Origin: Chitinophaga sp. YR573
GTDB taxonomy: Bacteria; Bacteroidota; Bacteroidia; Chitinophagales; Chitinophagaceae
DNA: 64,000 nucleotides
NCBI RefSeq assembly: GCF_900110995.1
Contig: NZ_FOJF01000001.1
Span: 513,199 to 577,198, forward strand
Reading direction: 5' to 3'
Below, piece after piece: positions 25,664 to 34,196 of the stretch. Positions within the stretch are counted from its first letter, which is position 1. Each line of letters starts with the position of its first letter. Below the pieces are notes generated by a model that saw only the letters and a list, made by a program, of their open reading frames with translations, made no database searches and was not told the origin of the DNA. Both the position numbers and the translations under genes were made by a program.

Positions 25664-27136
25664 ATGCAGTTCTGGGACAATATCATTCAAACCGCCATGC
25701 TGGGTACCAAAAGAAAACAGGTCACAGCAGACGAACTGCCGGGAGTACTGTCAAATGCTGTAACAGTGATTACCGGTAATACGAACATCGATAAAGAAGA
25801 ACAATTCTTACAGATAGTCAGCCTGGCATTTAACTACCGTCAGAGCGGGGTGCAACCTTTACACAAAGAAGTGGTCATTCCGCAAGCTCCGGCAGAAGAA
25901 AAGCCTTACTGTGTGCCAAAGGCTTCCCAGGTATTAAAAGATATTCTGGATGAAGATGCTAACAGCTTACTTCAGCTCTGGCTGCAGTTATGCTCCCGCA
26001 AAGGGCAACTAATACTACCATACCTGTTGCCGGCTTTACTGGATAAAGCGACCCAGCAAAAGAAATTGCGTACGCTGGTAGAAGATTGTATGGGCAAACG
26101 CGGGGAATGGTTATGCACATTTAACGAGTCCTGGAACTTTACCGCTGCCGAAACAGAAGAAGACCACTGGTTAACCGGTAAACCGGAACAACGGAAAGAA
26201 GTACTGGAACAACTCCGTACTACCAACCCTGCCCTTGCCCGGCAATGGATCCAGGAAACCTGGGCACAGGAGAATGCCAACAGCAAAGCAGAATTGCTGA
26301 AAGCATTCAATGTAAATCCCGAAGCCAAAGATGTGGAATGGCTGGAAAGTATTATAACAGAGAAAAGCCAGAAAGTAAAAGACGAAACCCTGAACATACT
26401 TCGTCAGATCCCATCTTCTTCTATCATACAACACTACTGGCAATTAGTACAGGAATCTGTTAAATTGAAAAAAGAAAGTGCCTTCCTGGGATTAACTTCC
26501 AAAAACGTATTAACCATCCAGGTACCTGAAGGTATCAACGAAGTGGGCATAGAAAAAATCAGTAATCAGAAAGAGTTTACTGATGAAGAGTTTATTCTCT
26601 ACCAGTTAGTAGGATATATTCCGCCACATTTCTGGGAAGAATACCTTCAATCCTCCCCGGCAGAGATCTTACAGTTGTTTGGCCGTCATAAAACATCCGC
26701 AAAGCTGATCCCTGCCATCGTAATAGCTACCGGAAGATTTAAAGACCTGACATGGGCGCCTTTATTTACTGCGGATAAAGAAAGGCATTACGTAAGCCTG
26801 TTGCCGTTATTATCTGACACAGAAAGAGATGCTTATCTGCTGAGTAATTTCGAGCAGATGATAGACATGGTGATTCCTTTCCTTACACAGGAGAATACCC
26901 GTGAATGGACACTACCTATTGCCAGGGCAGTCATTAAACATACTGCCGCCAACTCTTATCAGTATAACCGTAGCTTTTACAACCGGTATATTCATTTTAT
27001 CCCGGTAGAGATAGCTGCAGAACTGGATAACTTTTTGCCAACAGAAGCATACCAGCAACATACCTGGCGTGCCAATGCAGACTATATCCGGAAATTGCTG
27101 CAATTAAAACAAAGAACCACACAATCCTTTTCATAA
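25664..27136 (+). CDS. DUF5691 family helical protein
   Basis: 490 residues, with no signal peptide or TM helix. It starts MQFWDNIIQTAMLGTKRK, typical of DUF5691 proteins in SWIM/MoxR operons. The middle consists of HEAT-like helical pairs, for example LEQLRTTNPALARQWIQETW and EDVEW-like WLESIITEKSQKVKDETLN. Such solenoids are usually scaffolds or adaptors. Gaps of 4 and 10 bp to its neighbours show co-transcription; it likely links the SWIM protein or a client to the AAA ATPase. Family by context and pattern, function unknown. Confidence 0.8.
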   Translation: MQFWDNIIQTAMLGTKRKQVTADELPGVLSNAVTVITGNTNIDKEEQFLQIVSLAFNYRQSGVQPLHKEVVIPQAPAEEKPYCVPKASQVLKDILDEDANSLLQLWLQLCSRKGQLILPYLLPALLDKATQQKKLRTLVEDCMGKRGEWLCTFNESWNFTAAETEEDHWLTGKPEQRKEVLEQLRTTNPALARQWIQETWAQENANSKAELLKAFNVNPEAKDVEWLESIITEKSQKVKDETLNILRQIPSSSIIQHYWQLVQESVKLKKESAFLGLTSKNVLTIQVPEGINEVGIEKISNQKEFTDEEFILYQLVGYIPPHFWEEYLQSSPAEILQLFGRHKTSAKLIPAIVIATGRFKDLTWAPLFTADKERHYVSLLPLLSDTERDAYLLSNFEQMIDMVIPFLTQENTREWTLPIARAVIKHTAANSYQYNRSFYNRYIHFIPVEIAAELDNFLPTEAYQQHTWRANADYIRKLLQLKQRTTQSFS

Positions 27137-27146
27137 AACAAACAAT

Positions 27147-28226
27147 ATGTCCCAGGTTTTACGCGGTCATGCGGAACAGTTATACGCACAGGAATTGGAA
27201 GAGCTTAAAAAGCAGGATAGCAGTAAACTGCCTGCCAACTGGAAATTAACGCCACAGTCTGTGGTGACTTACCTTGTAGGTGGTAAGCTGAAAAACGGCT
27301 TTGAAGTAACACCCAAATACATCGGTAACCGGCGCTTAATGGAAATTGCAGTGGCTACCCTCACTACAGACAGGGCGCTGTTATTATACGGCTTACCTGG
27401 TACCGCCAAAAGCTGGGTGAGTGAACACCTGGCTGCTGCGATCAGTGGTGACAGTACCATGATCATACAGGGAACTGCCGGTACCAGTGAAGAGTCTATC
27501 CGTTATGGCTGGAACTATGCACGCTTACTGGCAGAAGGCCCCAGTGCCAATGCCGTAGTGGAAACGCCTGTAATGCGTGCCATGAAAGAAGGCAAGATCG
27601 TTCGTATCGAAGAGCTGACACGTATCGGTGCGGATGTACAGGATACACTCATCACTATTCTCTCCGAGAAAATGCTGCCTATCCCTGAACTCAATACAGA
27701 AGTACAGGCGGTGCGTGGCTTCAATGTGATCGCTACTGCCAACAACCGCGATAAAGGTGTGAACGATTTATCCAGCGCGTTGAAACGTCGTTTCAACACG
27801 GTTATTCTTCCTGTACCGGATAGTATAGATGAAGAGATTGATATTGTTCGCCGTCGTGTGGAGAGTTTTGAAAAGATCATGGAAGTTCCTGCCGAAGCAC
27901 CTGCGTTAGGTGAGATCCGCCGTATTGTAACCATCATGCGCGAATTACGCAATGGGGTGACTACAGATGGCAAAACCAAACTGAAAGTTCCTTCCGGTAC
28001 GCTCAGCACTGCTGAAGCAATATCCGTAGTGAACAGCGGACTTGCAATGGCAGGTTATTTCGGAGATGGCCGTTTAACAGCAGAAGACATGGCTGCAGGT
28101 ATTATCGGTGCTGTGATAAAAGATCCTGTACAGGATAAAATTGTATGGATGGAATACCTGGAAACCGTAGTAAAAACAAGAGAGGACTGGAAAGATATTT
28201 ACAGAGCCTGTAGAAATATGATGTAA
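27147..28226 (+). CDS. MoxR-type AAA+ ATPase
   Basis: 359 residues. Walker A is YGLPGTAKSW (82-89). The Walker B position reads KIVRIEELTR, where the usual Asp is Glu (E155, E156). Sensor 1 is FNVIATANNRDKGVND and the arginine region SALKRRFNTVILPVP. MoxR ATPases work with vWA-domain partners to remodel or load cofactors onto clients, and the vWA gene lies two genes downstream. Its stop codon overlaps the next start (TAATG). A cytoplasmic hexamer is expected. Confidence 0.92.
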   Translation: MSQVLRGHAEQLYAQELEELKKQDSSKLPANWKLTPQSVVTYLVGGKLKNGFEVTPKYIGNRRLMEIAVATLTTDRALLLYGLPGTAKSWVSEHLAAAISGDSTMIIQGTAGTSEESIRYGWNYARLLAEGPSANAVVETPVMRAMKEGKIVRIEELTRIGADVQDTLITILSEKMLPIPELNTEVQAVRGFNVIATANNRDKGVNDLSSALKRRFNTVILPVPDSIDEEIDIVRRRVESFEKIMEVPAEAPALGEIRRIVTIMRELRNGVTTDGKTKLKVPSGTLSTAEAISVVNSGLAMAGYFGDGRLTAEDMAAGIIGAVIKDPVQDKIVWMEYLETVVKTREDWKDIYRACRNMM

Positions 28227-30421
28227 TGATTCATACACTAGGCATACGTCACCATGGGCCGGGCAGCGCCAGGAATGTAAAAGAATTCCTGGAAACCACA
28301 AGACCCGACATTGTGCTTGTGGAAGGTCCGCCGGAAGCAGATGCAATATTGCAATGGAGTAATAACACAGAGCTACAGCCACCTGTAGCTATTCTCTTAT
28401 ACCAGGTAGATAACCTGCATCATTCTGTCTTTTATCCTTTTGCTGCCTTCTCTCCCGAATGGCAGGCTATCCAGTATGCATATGAACATAATGTTCCGGT
28501 GCGCTTCATGGATATGCCGATGACACATGTGTTTGCATTAAGGAATATTGAGCGGGAGAAACCGGAAGAACCCTCTTTCAGAGCAGATCCTGTAAGCTGG
28601 CTGGCAAGGGCCGACGGGTACTCCGACACCGATAAATGGTGGGAAAAGATGTTCGAACAGCGTACTTCCAATGAACAGGTGTTCGAAGCAGTGAGTGAAG
28701 CAATTCACGCCGTTAGAGAATTAGCCCCCCCAGACAAAGACCCTAACGAACCTTTGAGAGAAGCCTGGATGAGAAAGATCATCCGCCAGGCGCAAAAGGA
28801 AATGTACACCGAAATAGCAGTGATCTGTGGTGCCTGGCATGTGCCGGCCCTCACGACCATGCCTTCCCAGAAAGAAGACAACGACCTGCTGAAAGGGCTC
28901 CCTAAAGTGAAAGTGGAATGTACCTGGATTCCCTGGACCTACGAACGCCTCAGCTTTTACAGCGGCTATGGCGCAGGTATTGAAAGCCCCGGCTGGTACG
29001 ACCATCTCTGGGAATTTCCCCAGGACGATGGTACCCGCTGGATGGCCAAAGTAGCCCAGCTATTCCGCAGCAAAGACATGGATACTTCTGTAGCCCATAT
29101 CATAGAAGCGGTGCGTCTGGCACAAAGCCTGGCTGCCCTGAGGGAACAGCCAAGGGCCGGACTGGAAGAACTCAATGAAGCTACGCTCAGTGTACTCTGC
29201 AACGGAGAATCAGTACTCATGCAACTGATCCACGATCAGTTGATAGTGGGCAATAAAATAGGCAGTGTTCCTTTTGATATTCCTAAGCCACCGTTACAAT
29301 CAGATATAGAAAGATTACAGAAGAAATTGCGCCTGCCCGCTACGGCAGACTGGAAAGATTATGTTCTCGATCTAAGAAAGGAAAACGATCTGGAAAGGAG
29401 TATCTTTTTACATCGTTTACAATTACTGCAACTCCCCTGGGCAGAGAAAACAGATATCAGCGGCAAAGGGACCTTCAAAGAACAATGGCGCTTACAATGG
29501 GACCCGGCCTTTATCATAGAAATCATCGACAAAGGTGTATACGGCAACACGGTGGAAACAGCGGCGAATGCCTATGTAAAACACCTGGCTACCGACGCGG
29601 CCTCTCTACAAGTACTATGCGAGCTACTGGAGAACGCGTTACCAGCTGAATTACCACAGGCAGTAGAAACACTGATCCGGCAGGTAAGTAACCAGTCTGC
29701 TGCAACAGGAGATGTGATCCAGCTGATGGAAGTCATTCCGCCTTTAGTCACTATCAGTCGCTATGGCAACGTGCGTAAAACAGATGCTGCTCTGGTATCT
29801 GGTATTATAACAGGGATGATTACACGTATCTGTATCAGTCTGCCCGGTGCCTGCACCGGTATTGCAGATGAAGCAGCACAAAAACTGCTGCAGTTGTTCC
29901 TGCAAATGAACAACGCAGTGAACATCCTGCAGGAACCCGATATCACCACGCAATGGCAACAAACGCTGCATGTGATTGCCGCTGCGAATAATACCAGTCC
30001 TGTTATAGCCGGGTACAGCACCCGTTTACTCGCTGACTATAAACTATTCACCAGTGAACAACTGATACAGGCATTCTACAGCGCTATGTCAGCAGCGGTA
30101 TCACCTGGTATTGCAGCAGCGTGGCTGGAAGGTTTCTTAAAAGGCAGTGGTACATTACTGCTGATAGATCCTGATCTGTGGCGCGTAGTGAACAACTGGG
30201 TACACCAGCTGCAGGAAGATGTTTTTATCCAGGTACTTCCTTTATTACGCCGCACATTCGCCAGTTTCACTGCTGCTGAAAGAAGAAAACTGGGAGAGAA
30301 AGTGAAACAGGGAGATAGCGGTACACAAACATCACAGACAGCATACGCCATTGCAGAAGAAAGAGGTGCCAAAGGCGTCCCTGTCATTATGCAGTTATTA
30401 GGTTATAACAACAACATTTAA
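28226..30421 (+). CDS. DUF5682 protein with a TraB/TIKI-like N-terminal domain
   Basis: 731 residues starting MIHTLGIRHHGPGSARNVKE. Residues 1-210 match the layout of the TraB/PrgY/TIKI hydrolase superfamily: an early HH with a GPGS turn, VLVEGPPEAD (E33, E37), REAWMRKIIRQA, and then the late VICGAWHVPAL (G202, H205) that mirrors the GxxH of TraB proteins. The remaining 500 residues form a large helical domain with no motif I know. The superfamily link is my inference from motif order. The start overlaps the MoxR stop by 1 bp and the vWA gene follows after 1 bp, so the three products are probably made in fixed ratio. Confidence 0.85.
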   Translation: MIHTLGIRHHGPGSARNVKEFLETTRPDIVLVEGPPEADAILQWSNNTELQPPVAILLYQVDNLHHSVFYPFAAFSPEWQAIQYAYEHNVPVRFMDMPMTHVFALRNIEREKPEEPSFRADPVSWLARADGYSDTDKWWEKMFEQRTSNEQVFEAVSEAIHAVRELAPPDKDPNEPLREAWMRKIIRQAQKEMYTEIAVICGAWHVPALTTMPSQKEDNDLLKGLPKVKVECTWIPWTYERLSFYSGYGAGIESPGWYDHLWEFPQDDGTRWMAKVAQLFRSKDMDTSVAHIIEAVRLAQSLAALREQPRAGLEELNEATLSVLCNGESVLMQLIHDQLIVGNKIGSVPFDIPKPPLQSDIERLQKKLRLPATADWKDYVLDLRKENDLERSIFLHRLQLLQLPWAEKTDISGKGTFKEQWRLQWDPAFIIEIIDKGVYGNTVETAANAYVKHLATDAASLQVLCELLENALPAELPQAVETLIRQVSNQSAATGDVIQLMEVIPPLVTISRYGNVRKTDAALVSGIITGMITRICISLPGACTGIADEAAQKLLQLFLQMNNAVNILQEPDITTQWQQTLHVIAAANNTSPVIAGYSTRLLADYKLFTSEQLIQAFYSAMSAAVSPGIAAAWLEGFLKGSGTLLLIDPDLWRVVNNWVHQLQEDVFIQVLPLLRRTFASFTAAERRKLGEKVKQGDSGTQTSQTAYAIAEERGAKGVPVIMQLLGYNNNI

Positions 30422-30422
30422 C

Positions 30423-31559
30423 ATGGAAGAAGAACAAATCCGGAAGTGGAGATTAATATTAGGAGGAGAGCAGAATGATGGTACCGGGTTCAAACTCGGG
30501 AAAACAGACCTGCAAATGGATGGCGCATTATCCGCCCTCTACGACAGCGACCGCAGAGGCGGTCTGGGCCCTTCCTCTCCCAATGTCAGCCGCTGGCTGG
30601 GGGATATCCGTACCTTCTTCCCCAACACCGTAGTGCAGGTAATGCAGCAGGACGCCCTGCAACGCCTCAACCTCACCCAGATGCTCTTCGAAAAGGAGAT
30701 GCTGGAACAGGTAGAAGCCGACGTGCACCTGGTAGCTACCCTGATGACCCTCAGCAGGGTCATCCCCGATAAAACAAAAGACACCGCCCGTAAGGTAGTG
30801 CGCAAAGTGGTAGACCAGCTGCTGGCCCGCCTCTCCCAGCCCATGCAACAGGCAGTATCCGGCAGCATCAACAGAAGCCTCCGCAATACCCGCCCAAGAC
30901 ATAACGAGATCAACTGGCATGTCACCATCCTCAAAAACCTGAAACACTACCAACCCGACTATAAAACCATCATCCCGGAAACAAGAATCGGGTATGGCCG
31001 CAAAAGGACCTCTTTAAAGGACGTTGTCCTCTGTATAGACCAAAGTGGTTCCATGGGAACTTCCGTGGTTTATTCGGGCATCTTTGGCAGCGTAATGGCC
31101 AGTATCCCGGCCGTCAATACAAAGATGATCGTCTTCGATACCAAAGTGGCAGACCTCACAGAAGAACTCACCGACCCGGTAGAACTGCTTTTCGGCGTTC
31201 AACTGGGCGGCGGTACCGATATCAACGCAGCCCTCACCTACTGCCAGCAGATCATCACCCGCCCCCTGGACACGGTAATGGTACTTATCACCGACCTCTT
31301 CGAGGGCGGTAACGAGCTGCAAATGCGCAAAAAAGCCACTGAACTGGCCGCTGCCGGTGTGCAGGTAGTCGTTCTCCTGGCCCTTAATGACGAAGGTGCT
31401 CCCTCCTACGATCACGATAATGCACAGTTTTTCACCAACTTAGGTATCCCTGTGTTCGCCTGTACGCCCGACCTCTTCCCCGATCTGATGACCGCAGCTT
31501 TAAGCAAACAGGACCTCAACGCATGGGCTGCCAAAGAGGACATTGTGCTGAAAAAATAA
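30423..31559 (+). CDS. vWA domain protein, partner of the MoxR ATPase
   Basis: 378 residues. The N-terminal 190 are helical and basic. The vWA domain has an intact metal site: CIDQSGSMGTS (D206, S208, S210), GGGTDI (T265) and LITDLFEGG (D291). MoxR/vWA pairs bring a client to the ATPase through this Mg-binding face. It is the last gene of the operon. Its codon use is visibly richer in C and G (GCC, CTC, ACC) than that of the next gene. Confidence 0.92.
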   Translation: MEEEQIRKWRLILGGEQNDGTGFKLGKTDLQMDGALSALYDSDRRGGLGPSSPNVSRWLGDIRTFFPNTVVQVMQQDALQRLNLTQMLFEKEMLEQVEADVHLVATLMTLSRVIPDKTKDTARKVVRKVVDQLLARLSQPMQQAVSGSINRSLRNTRPRHNEINWHVTILKNLKHYQPDYKTIIPETRIGYGRKRTSLKDVVLCIDQSGSMGTSVVYSGIFGSVMASIPAVNTKMIVFDTKVADLTEELTDPVELLFGVQLGGGTDINAALTYCQQIITRPLDTVMVLITDLFEGGNELQMRKKATELAAAGVQVVVLLALNDEGAPSYDHDNAQFFTNLGIPVFACTPDLFPDLMTAALSKQDLNAWAAKEDIVLKK

Positions 31560-31613
31560 GGGTAGTATACTGTAGGATACTGGTATAATTAGCAACAATT
31601 TGCCAATTTCCCC

Positions 31614-31621
31614 TAATTTTG
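31614..31621 (+). promoter_or_regulatory. -7 box before the AraC-type gene
   Basis: TAATTTTG matches TAnnTTTG and lies 10 bp before the ATG at 31632, which would give a very short leader. The -33 element is weak (TTAG about 21 bp upstream). Confidence 0.45.
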
Positions 31622-31631
31622 CCCCTTTATT

Positions 31632-32573
31632 ATGAATACGACTACTCCCATATTGGATATTCCATCCACTATAAAATATTACCTGTCCCTCGACAAGAAA
31701 GTGGCACAGAGTTTTGGGATGGACAAGTACGACGAACTCCTGCATCCTGACAATTTCGCTCTCCTCAGCAATGAAGGCAGTGTGAAAAAAGGAATGCCTA
31801 TCAAGACTGATCATTACGCTATTATACTCTGCATACGTGGTACCTGCTCTAAAACAGTAGGCGCTTTTACCTTTGATGTAACGCCTATGTCGCTGCACAT
31901 CGTCTCTCCCAGGTATATCACTTCTTTTGAAAATGCCTCAGACGATCTGCTGTTATACATGGTGATGTTTAAAAAGGAATTCATTGCAGATAGCTTTATC
32001 AAGCAAAACGTACTCGATCCTTTGATGGATTTAAATCCTGCCTGTCCTCCTATCTATAAATTATCTCACGCTGAATTTGTAAAAATTAAGCAGCTGTATG
32101 AAAGTATGGATGAGGAATACCGGGATAGTAAACCTTTCCACCTGCAGCTGATCCGCTTAAAGCTGGTAGAGGTACTGTACGAAGTAAACCGTGCATTTGA
32201 ACAATGCACAAACAGCAGTCCGCATCATCAGCTTTCCAGGCAGTATACTTTGTTTGTAGAATTCAGAAACTTAGTAGAAGAAAATTTCCTGGAGAAAAGA
32301 ACGGTGCAGGAGTATGCGGATATGTTACATGTATCAGCTAAACATCTCAGTGAAGTAGTAAAACAGGAAACAGGAAAAAATGCATTGCAGATTATTCACG
32401 GAAGAATGTATCTGGAAGCACGTTTATTGTTAACCACTTCTTCACTAAGCGTAAAAGAAATTTCTGATCAGTTGAACTTCGATACCAGTTCTCACTTCAG
32501 CAGATTCTTCAAGAAATTTGCAGATGAAAATCCATCAGAATTTAAGAAACTGCCTTTTGCATCTTTGTCATAA
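31632..32573 (+). CDS. AraC family transcription regulator
   Basis: 313 residues. The C-terminal two-HTH domain is clear: RTVQEYADMLHVSAKHLSEV, TGKNALQIIHGRMYLEARLL, LSVKEISDQLNFDTSSHFS and RFFKKFADENPSEFK. The N-terminal 190 residues form a cupin-like sensory part (HYAIILCIRGTCSKTVGAF). It has its own -7 box 72 bp after the vWA gene and is convergent with the barrel gene at 32639, so it may control a target outside the MoxR/vWA operon. The ligand is unknown. Confidence 0.9.
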   Translation: MNTTTPILDIPSTIKYYLSLDKKVAQSFGMDKYDELLHPDNFALLSNEGSVKKGMPIKTDHYAIILCIRGTCSKTVGAFTFDVTPMSLHIVSPRYITSFENASDDLLLYMVMFKKEFIADSFIKQNVLDPLMDLNPACPPIYKLSHAEFVKIKQLYESMDEEYRDSKPFHLQLIRLKLVEVLYEVNRAFEQCTNSSPHHQLSRQYTLFVEFRNLVEENFLEKRTVQEYADMLHVSAKHLSEVVKQETGKNALQIIHGRMYLEARLLLTTSSLSVKEISDQLNFDTSSHFSRFFKKFADENPSEFKKLPFASLS

Positions 32574-32578
32574 AAATA

Positions 32579-32609
32579 GAAAGATCGCCTTTACTCAAGG
32601 CGATCTTTC
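32579..32609. terminator. Bidirectional hairpin terminator
   Basis: Perfect 13-bp stem (GAAAGATCGCCTT, loop TACTC, then its complement) between convergent genes. It is 6 nt past the AraC stop and 30 nt before the barrel gene stop. Confidence 0.75.
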
Positions 32610-32638
32610 CCGCTATACTCTATGACTCCCTGAAACAA

Positions 32639-33202
32639 TTATAATCCAAATGCGTAAGCTACTCTGATCCCTATGAGATTGCTTGATTCCCCTCCGTCAA
32701 CAAATTTGGAATTACCTTCAAACTTCACACCGGCATCCAGATAATTGCCTTTGCCTAGTGGAATTAAATACCCTATCTGTGGACTGTAAACAAAGGCTGC
32801 TGATTTGTTATTAAATGGAGTAGTGCTGTTCGTAATGAACGTTACACCTGCCTGTCCCTGTACATACAAATTGAGATTATTTACGGGGAAATACTTTAAA
32901 CCAGCCTTAACGGGGATGAGTTGATAATCGTTTGCGCTGGTAGTATAATCAGCGAAAACGTTGTTATAACCGGCATTCAGATTTACGTACAATGTCTTCT
33001 TAATAATAGCAAGATCAGCCTGTACAGATCCTCCTAATGACCACTTATAATAATTGTTCCAGTTACCTACCGGAATTCCTGCTTCCGGTCCTGCACTTAA
33101 AATTAAACCCGGTCTTTCGTTCTTACTCTGTGCGTTAGCTCCTATTGCCAGTCCCATCACAAGGGTCAATGCGGCAATGCCTGTCATGATTGTCTTTTTC
33201 AT
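32639..33202 (-). CDS. Small outer-membrane beta-barrel protein
   Basis: 187 residues with a signal peptide (MKKTIMTGIAALTLVMGLA, cleaved near GANAQ). Alternating strands follow, for example LILSAGPEAGIPVGNWNNYY, LYVNLNAGYNNVFADYTTS and YPQIGYLIPLG-like YSPQIGYLIPLGKGNYLDAG, ending in AYAFGL. This is the outer-membrane protein beta-barrel (OmpW/PorT-like) pattern of about eight strands. It is a single gene with a good promoter; function unknown. Confidence 0.85.
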   Translation of the reverse strand: MKKTIMTGIAALTLVMGLAIGANAQSKNERPGLILSAGPEAGIPVGNWNNYYKWSLGGSVQADLAIIKKTLYVNLNAGYNNVFADYTTSANDYQLIPVKAGLKYFPVNNLNLYVQGQAGVTFITNSTTPFNNKSAAFVYSPQIGYLIPLGKGNYLDAGVKFEGNSKFVDGGESSNLIGIRVAYAFGL

Positions 33203-33255
33203 CGTCTTTTGTTTTACTTATTTATCTATCGTTTTATATCCCAGCTGTGATAACA

Positions 33256-33286
33256 CAAAGGTATAGCGATCAATAAGTTCTAACAA
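33256..33286 (-). promoter_or_regulatory. Bacteroidota promoter of the barrel gene
   Basis: CAAAGGTA at 33256-33263 (TACCTTTG on the coding strand) and CAA at 33284-33286 (-33 TTG), separated by 20 bp. This is one of the two best promoter matches in the window. Confidence 0.65.
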
Positions 33287-33336
33287 TTCCAATACGACGG
33301 ATAAAAAAACCAATTTTTCCTATTCTTATTAAAGAG

Positions 33337-33413
33337 CAATTTTTTTGTATGGTGCTTCGCACCATTACAAAAAAATTGAAGGGGTTTTGCAGGGCTTCGC
33401 CCTGCACCCAAAA
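33337..33413 (-). repeat. Double-hairpin 3' element, copy 3
   Basis: Arms 33337-33355 and 33359-33378 pair with a single bulge. The second hairpin, 33388-33406, is identical to copy 1, followed by CCCAAA. It starts 9 nt after the stop of the YceI gene at 33419. Confidence 0.9.
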
Positions 33414-33418
33414 CTAAT

Positions 33419-33949
33419 TTATTGCTCTACTAACTGAATATTTGCAAACAATGCTACTTCTTCTCCCAGCATAAATCCACCTGCTTCCATTACAGCATTA
33501 TAACTAAGACCGAATTCCCAGCGGCTGATAGTACCTGTTACTTCAAAACCAATCTTTGTTTTGCCGTTAGGGTCTATAACGGTACCGCCGTATTCTGCCA
33601 GCAGTTCTACAGGTTTCGTGATACCTTTCATGGTAAGATTACCTGTAAGGCTATACTTATCGCCTTTTATTTTTCTGAAGTAAAGGGATTTGAAGTCGAT
33701 ATGCGGAAACTGTGCAGTGTCAAAAAAGTCGGCAGAACGCAGATGCGCATCCCTGAGTTCCTGGTTGGTATCAATACTGTTTACATCTACAGACATATGC
33801 ACTTCTGCATCTTCAAGATGACTACGGTCTGTGGTTGCTCCTCCCTGGAAGTTGTTGAATGCACCGGTGATATTAGAGATCACCATGTGCTTGATTTTGA
33901 ACTGTACATCAGAATGATCCGCGTCTATCTGCCATTTCCTTTTACTCAT
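33419..33949 (-). CDS. YceI family protein without signal peptide
   Basis: 176 residues from ATG 33947-33949, which follows a good promoter; an earlier start would lie almost on the -7 box. It begins MSKRKWQIDADHSDVQFKIK, the classic YceI opening. HLRSADFFDTAQFPHIDFKS, YSLTGNLTMKGITKP and FEVTGTISRWEFGLSYN follow. Because there is no signal peptide, it is probably cytoplasmic, unlike the YceI at 11443. It would bind a lipid-like ligand. Monocistronic, followed by a repeat element that can act as a terminator. Confidence 0.9.
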   Translation of the reverse strand: MSKRKWQIDADHSDVQFKIKHMVISNITGAFNNFQGGATTDRSHLEDAEVHMSVDVNSIDTNQELRDAHLRSADFFDTAQFPHIDFKSLYFRKIKGDKYSLTGNLTMKGITKPVELLAEYGGTVIDPNGKTKIGFEVTGTISRWEFGLSYNAVMEAGGFMLGEEVALFANIQLVEQ

Positions 33950-33964
33950 ATAGTTTATTTTTAA

Positions 33965-33995
33965 CAAATATAACTAACGTAATAAGCTGAGACAA
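33965..33995 (-). promoter_or_regulatory. Bacteroidota promoter of the YceI gene
   Basis: CAAATATA at 33965-33972 (TATATTTG on the coding strand) and CAA at 33993-33995 (-33 TTG), separated by exactly 20 bp. Confidence 0.65.
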
Positions 33996-34017
33996 CCCCA
34001 ATTAGTGGGATAAAAGG

Positions 34018-34047
34018 ACCAATTTTCCGGGGCTTCGGAAAAATTGG
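34018..34047 (-). terminator. Hairpin upstream of the YceI promoter
   Basis: Arms ACCAATTTTCCG (34018-34029) and CGGAAAAATTGGT (34035-34047), one bulge. On the minus strand the stem is followed by CCTTTTA, so it can end transcripts from the lipoprotein gene at 34197 before the YceI promoter. On the + strand it is followed by TTTTC. Confidence 0.55.
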
Positions 34048-34106
34048 TTTTCTATTCCGTTCTTTTGGTTTTCCTATATGCGTGAGCAGTACTAATTTTG
34101 CGTCGA

Positions 34107-34185
34107 ACTAATTCTGTACAAATACAGTTTTAACAGTTGTAGGTTAAGTAATAGACGGAGATAATCATATCCCCGTCTTTTTTTG
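34107..34185 (+). ncRNA. Candidate small RNA, about 80 nt
   Basis: A TAATTTTG -7 box at 34093-34100 points right into a stretch with no reading frame. The stretch holds a small hairpin (CTGTACAAATACAG). It ends with a 10-bp stem with one mismatch (34153-34162 with 34169-34178) followed by TTTTTTT, a typical intrinsic terminator of the + strand only. No + strand gene exists here for that terminator to serve. The -33 TTG is 25 bp away, longer than ideal. Not a family I recognise. Confidence 0.45.
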
Positions 34186-34196
34186 TGCCTTTTTTT

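Noticed and set aside
30528..30953. Two overlapping minus-strand frames of 131-141 codons in the vWA gene
   Set aside because: Both are antisense to the vWA protein's N-terminal part in a locally GC-rich stretch; no motif.
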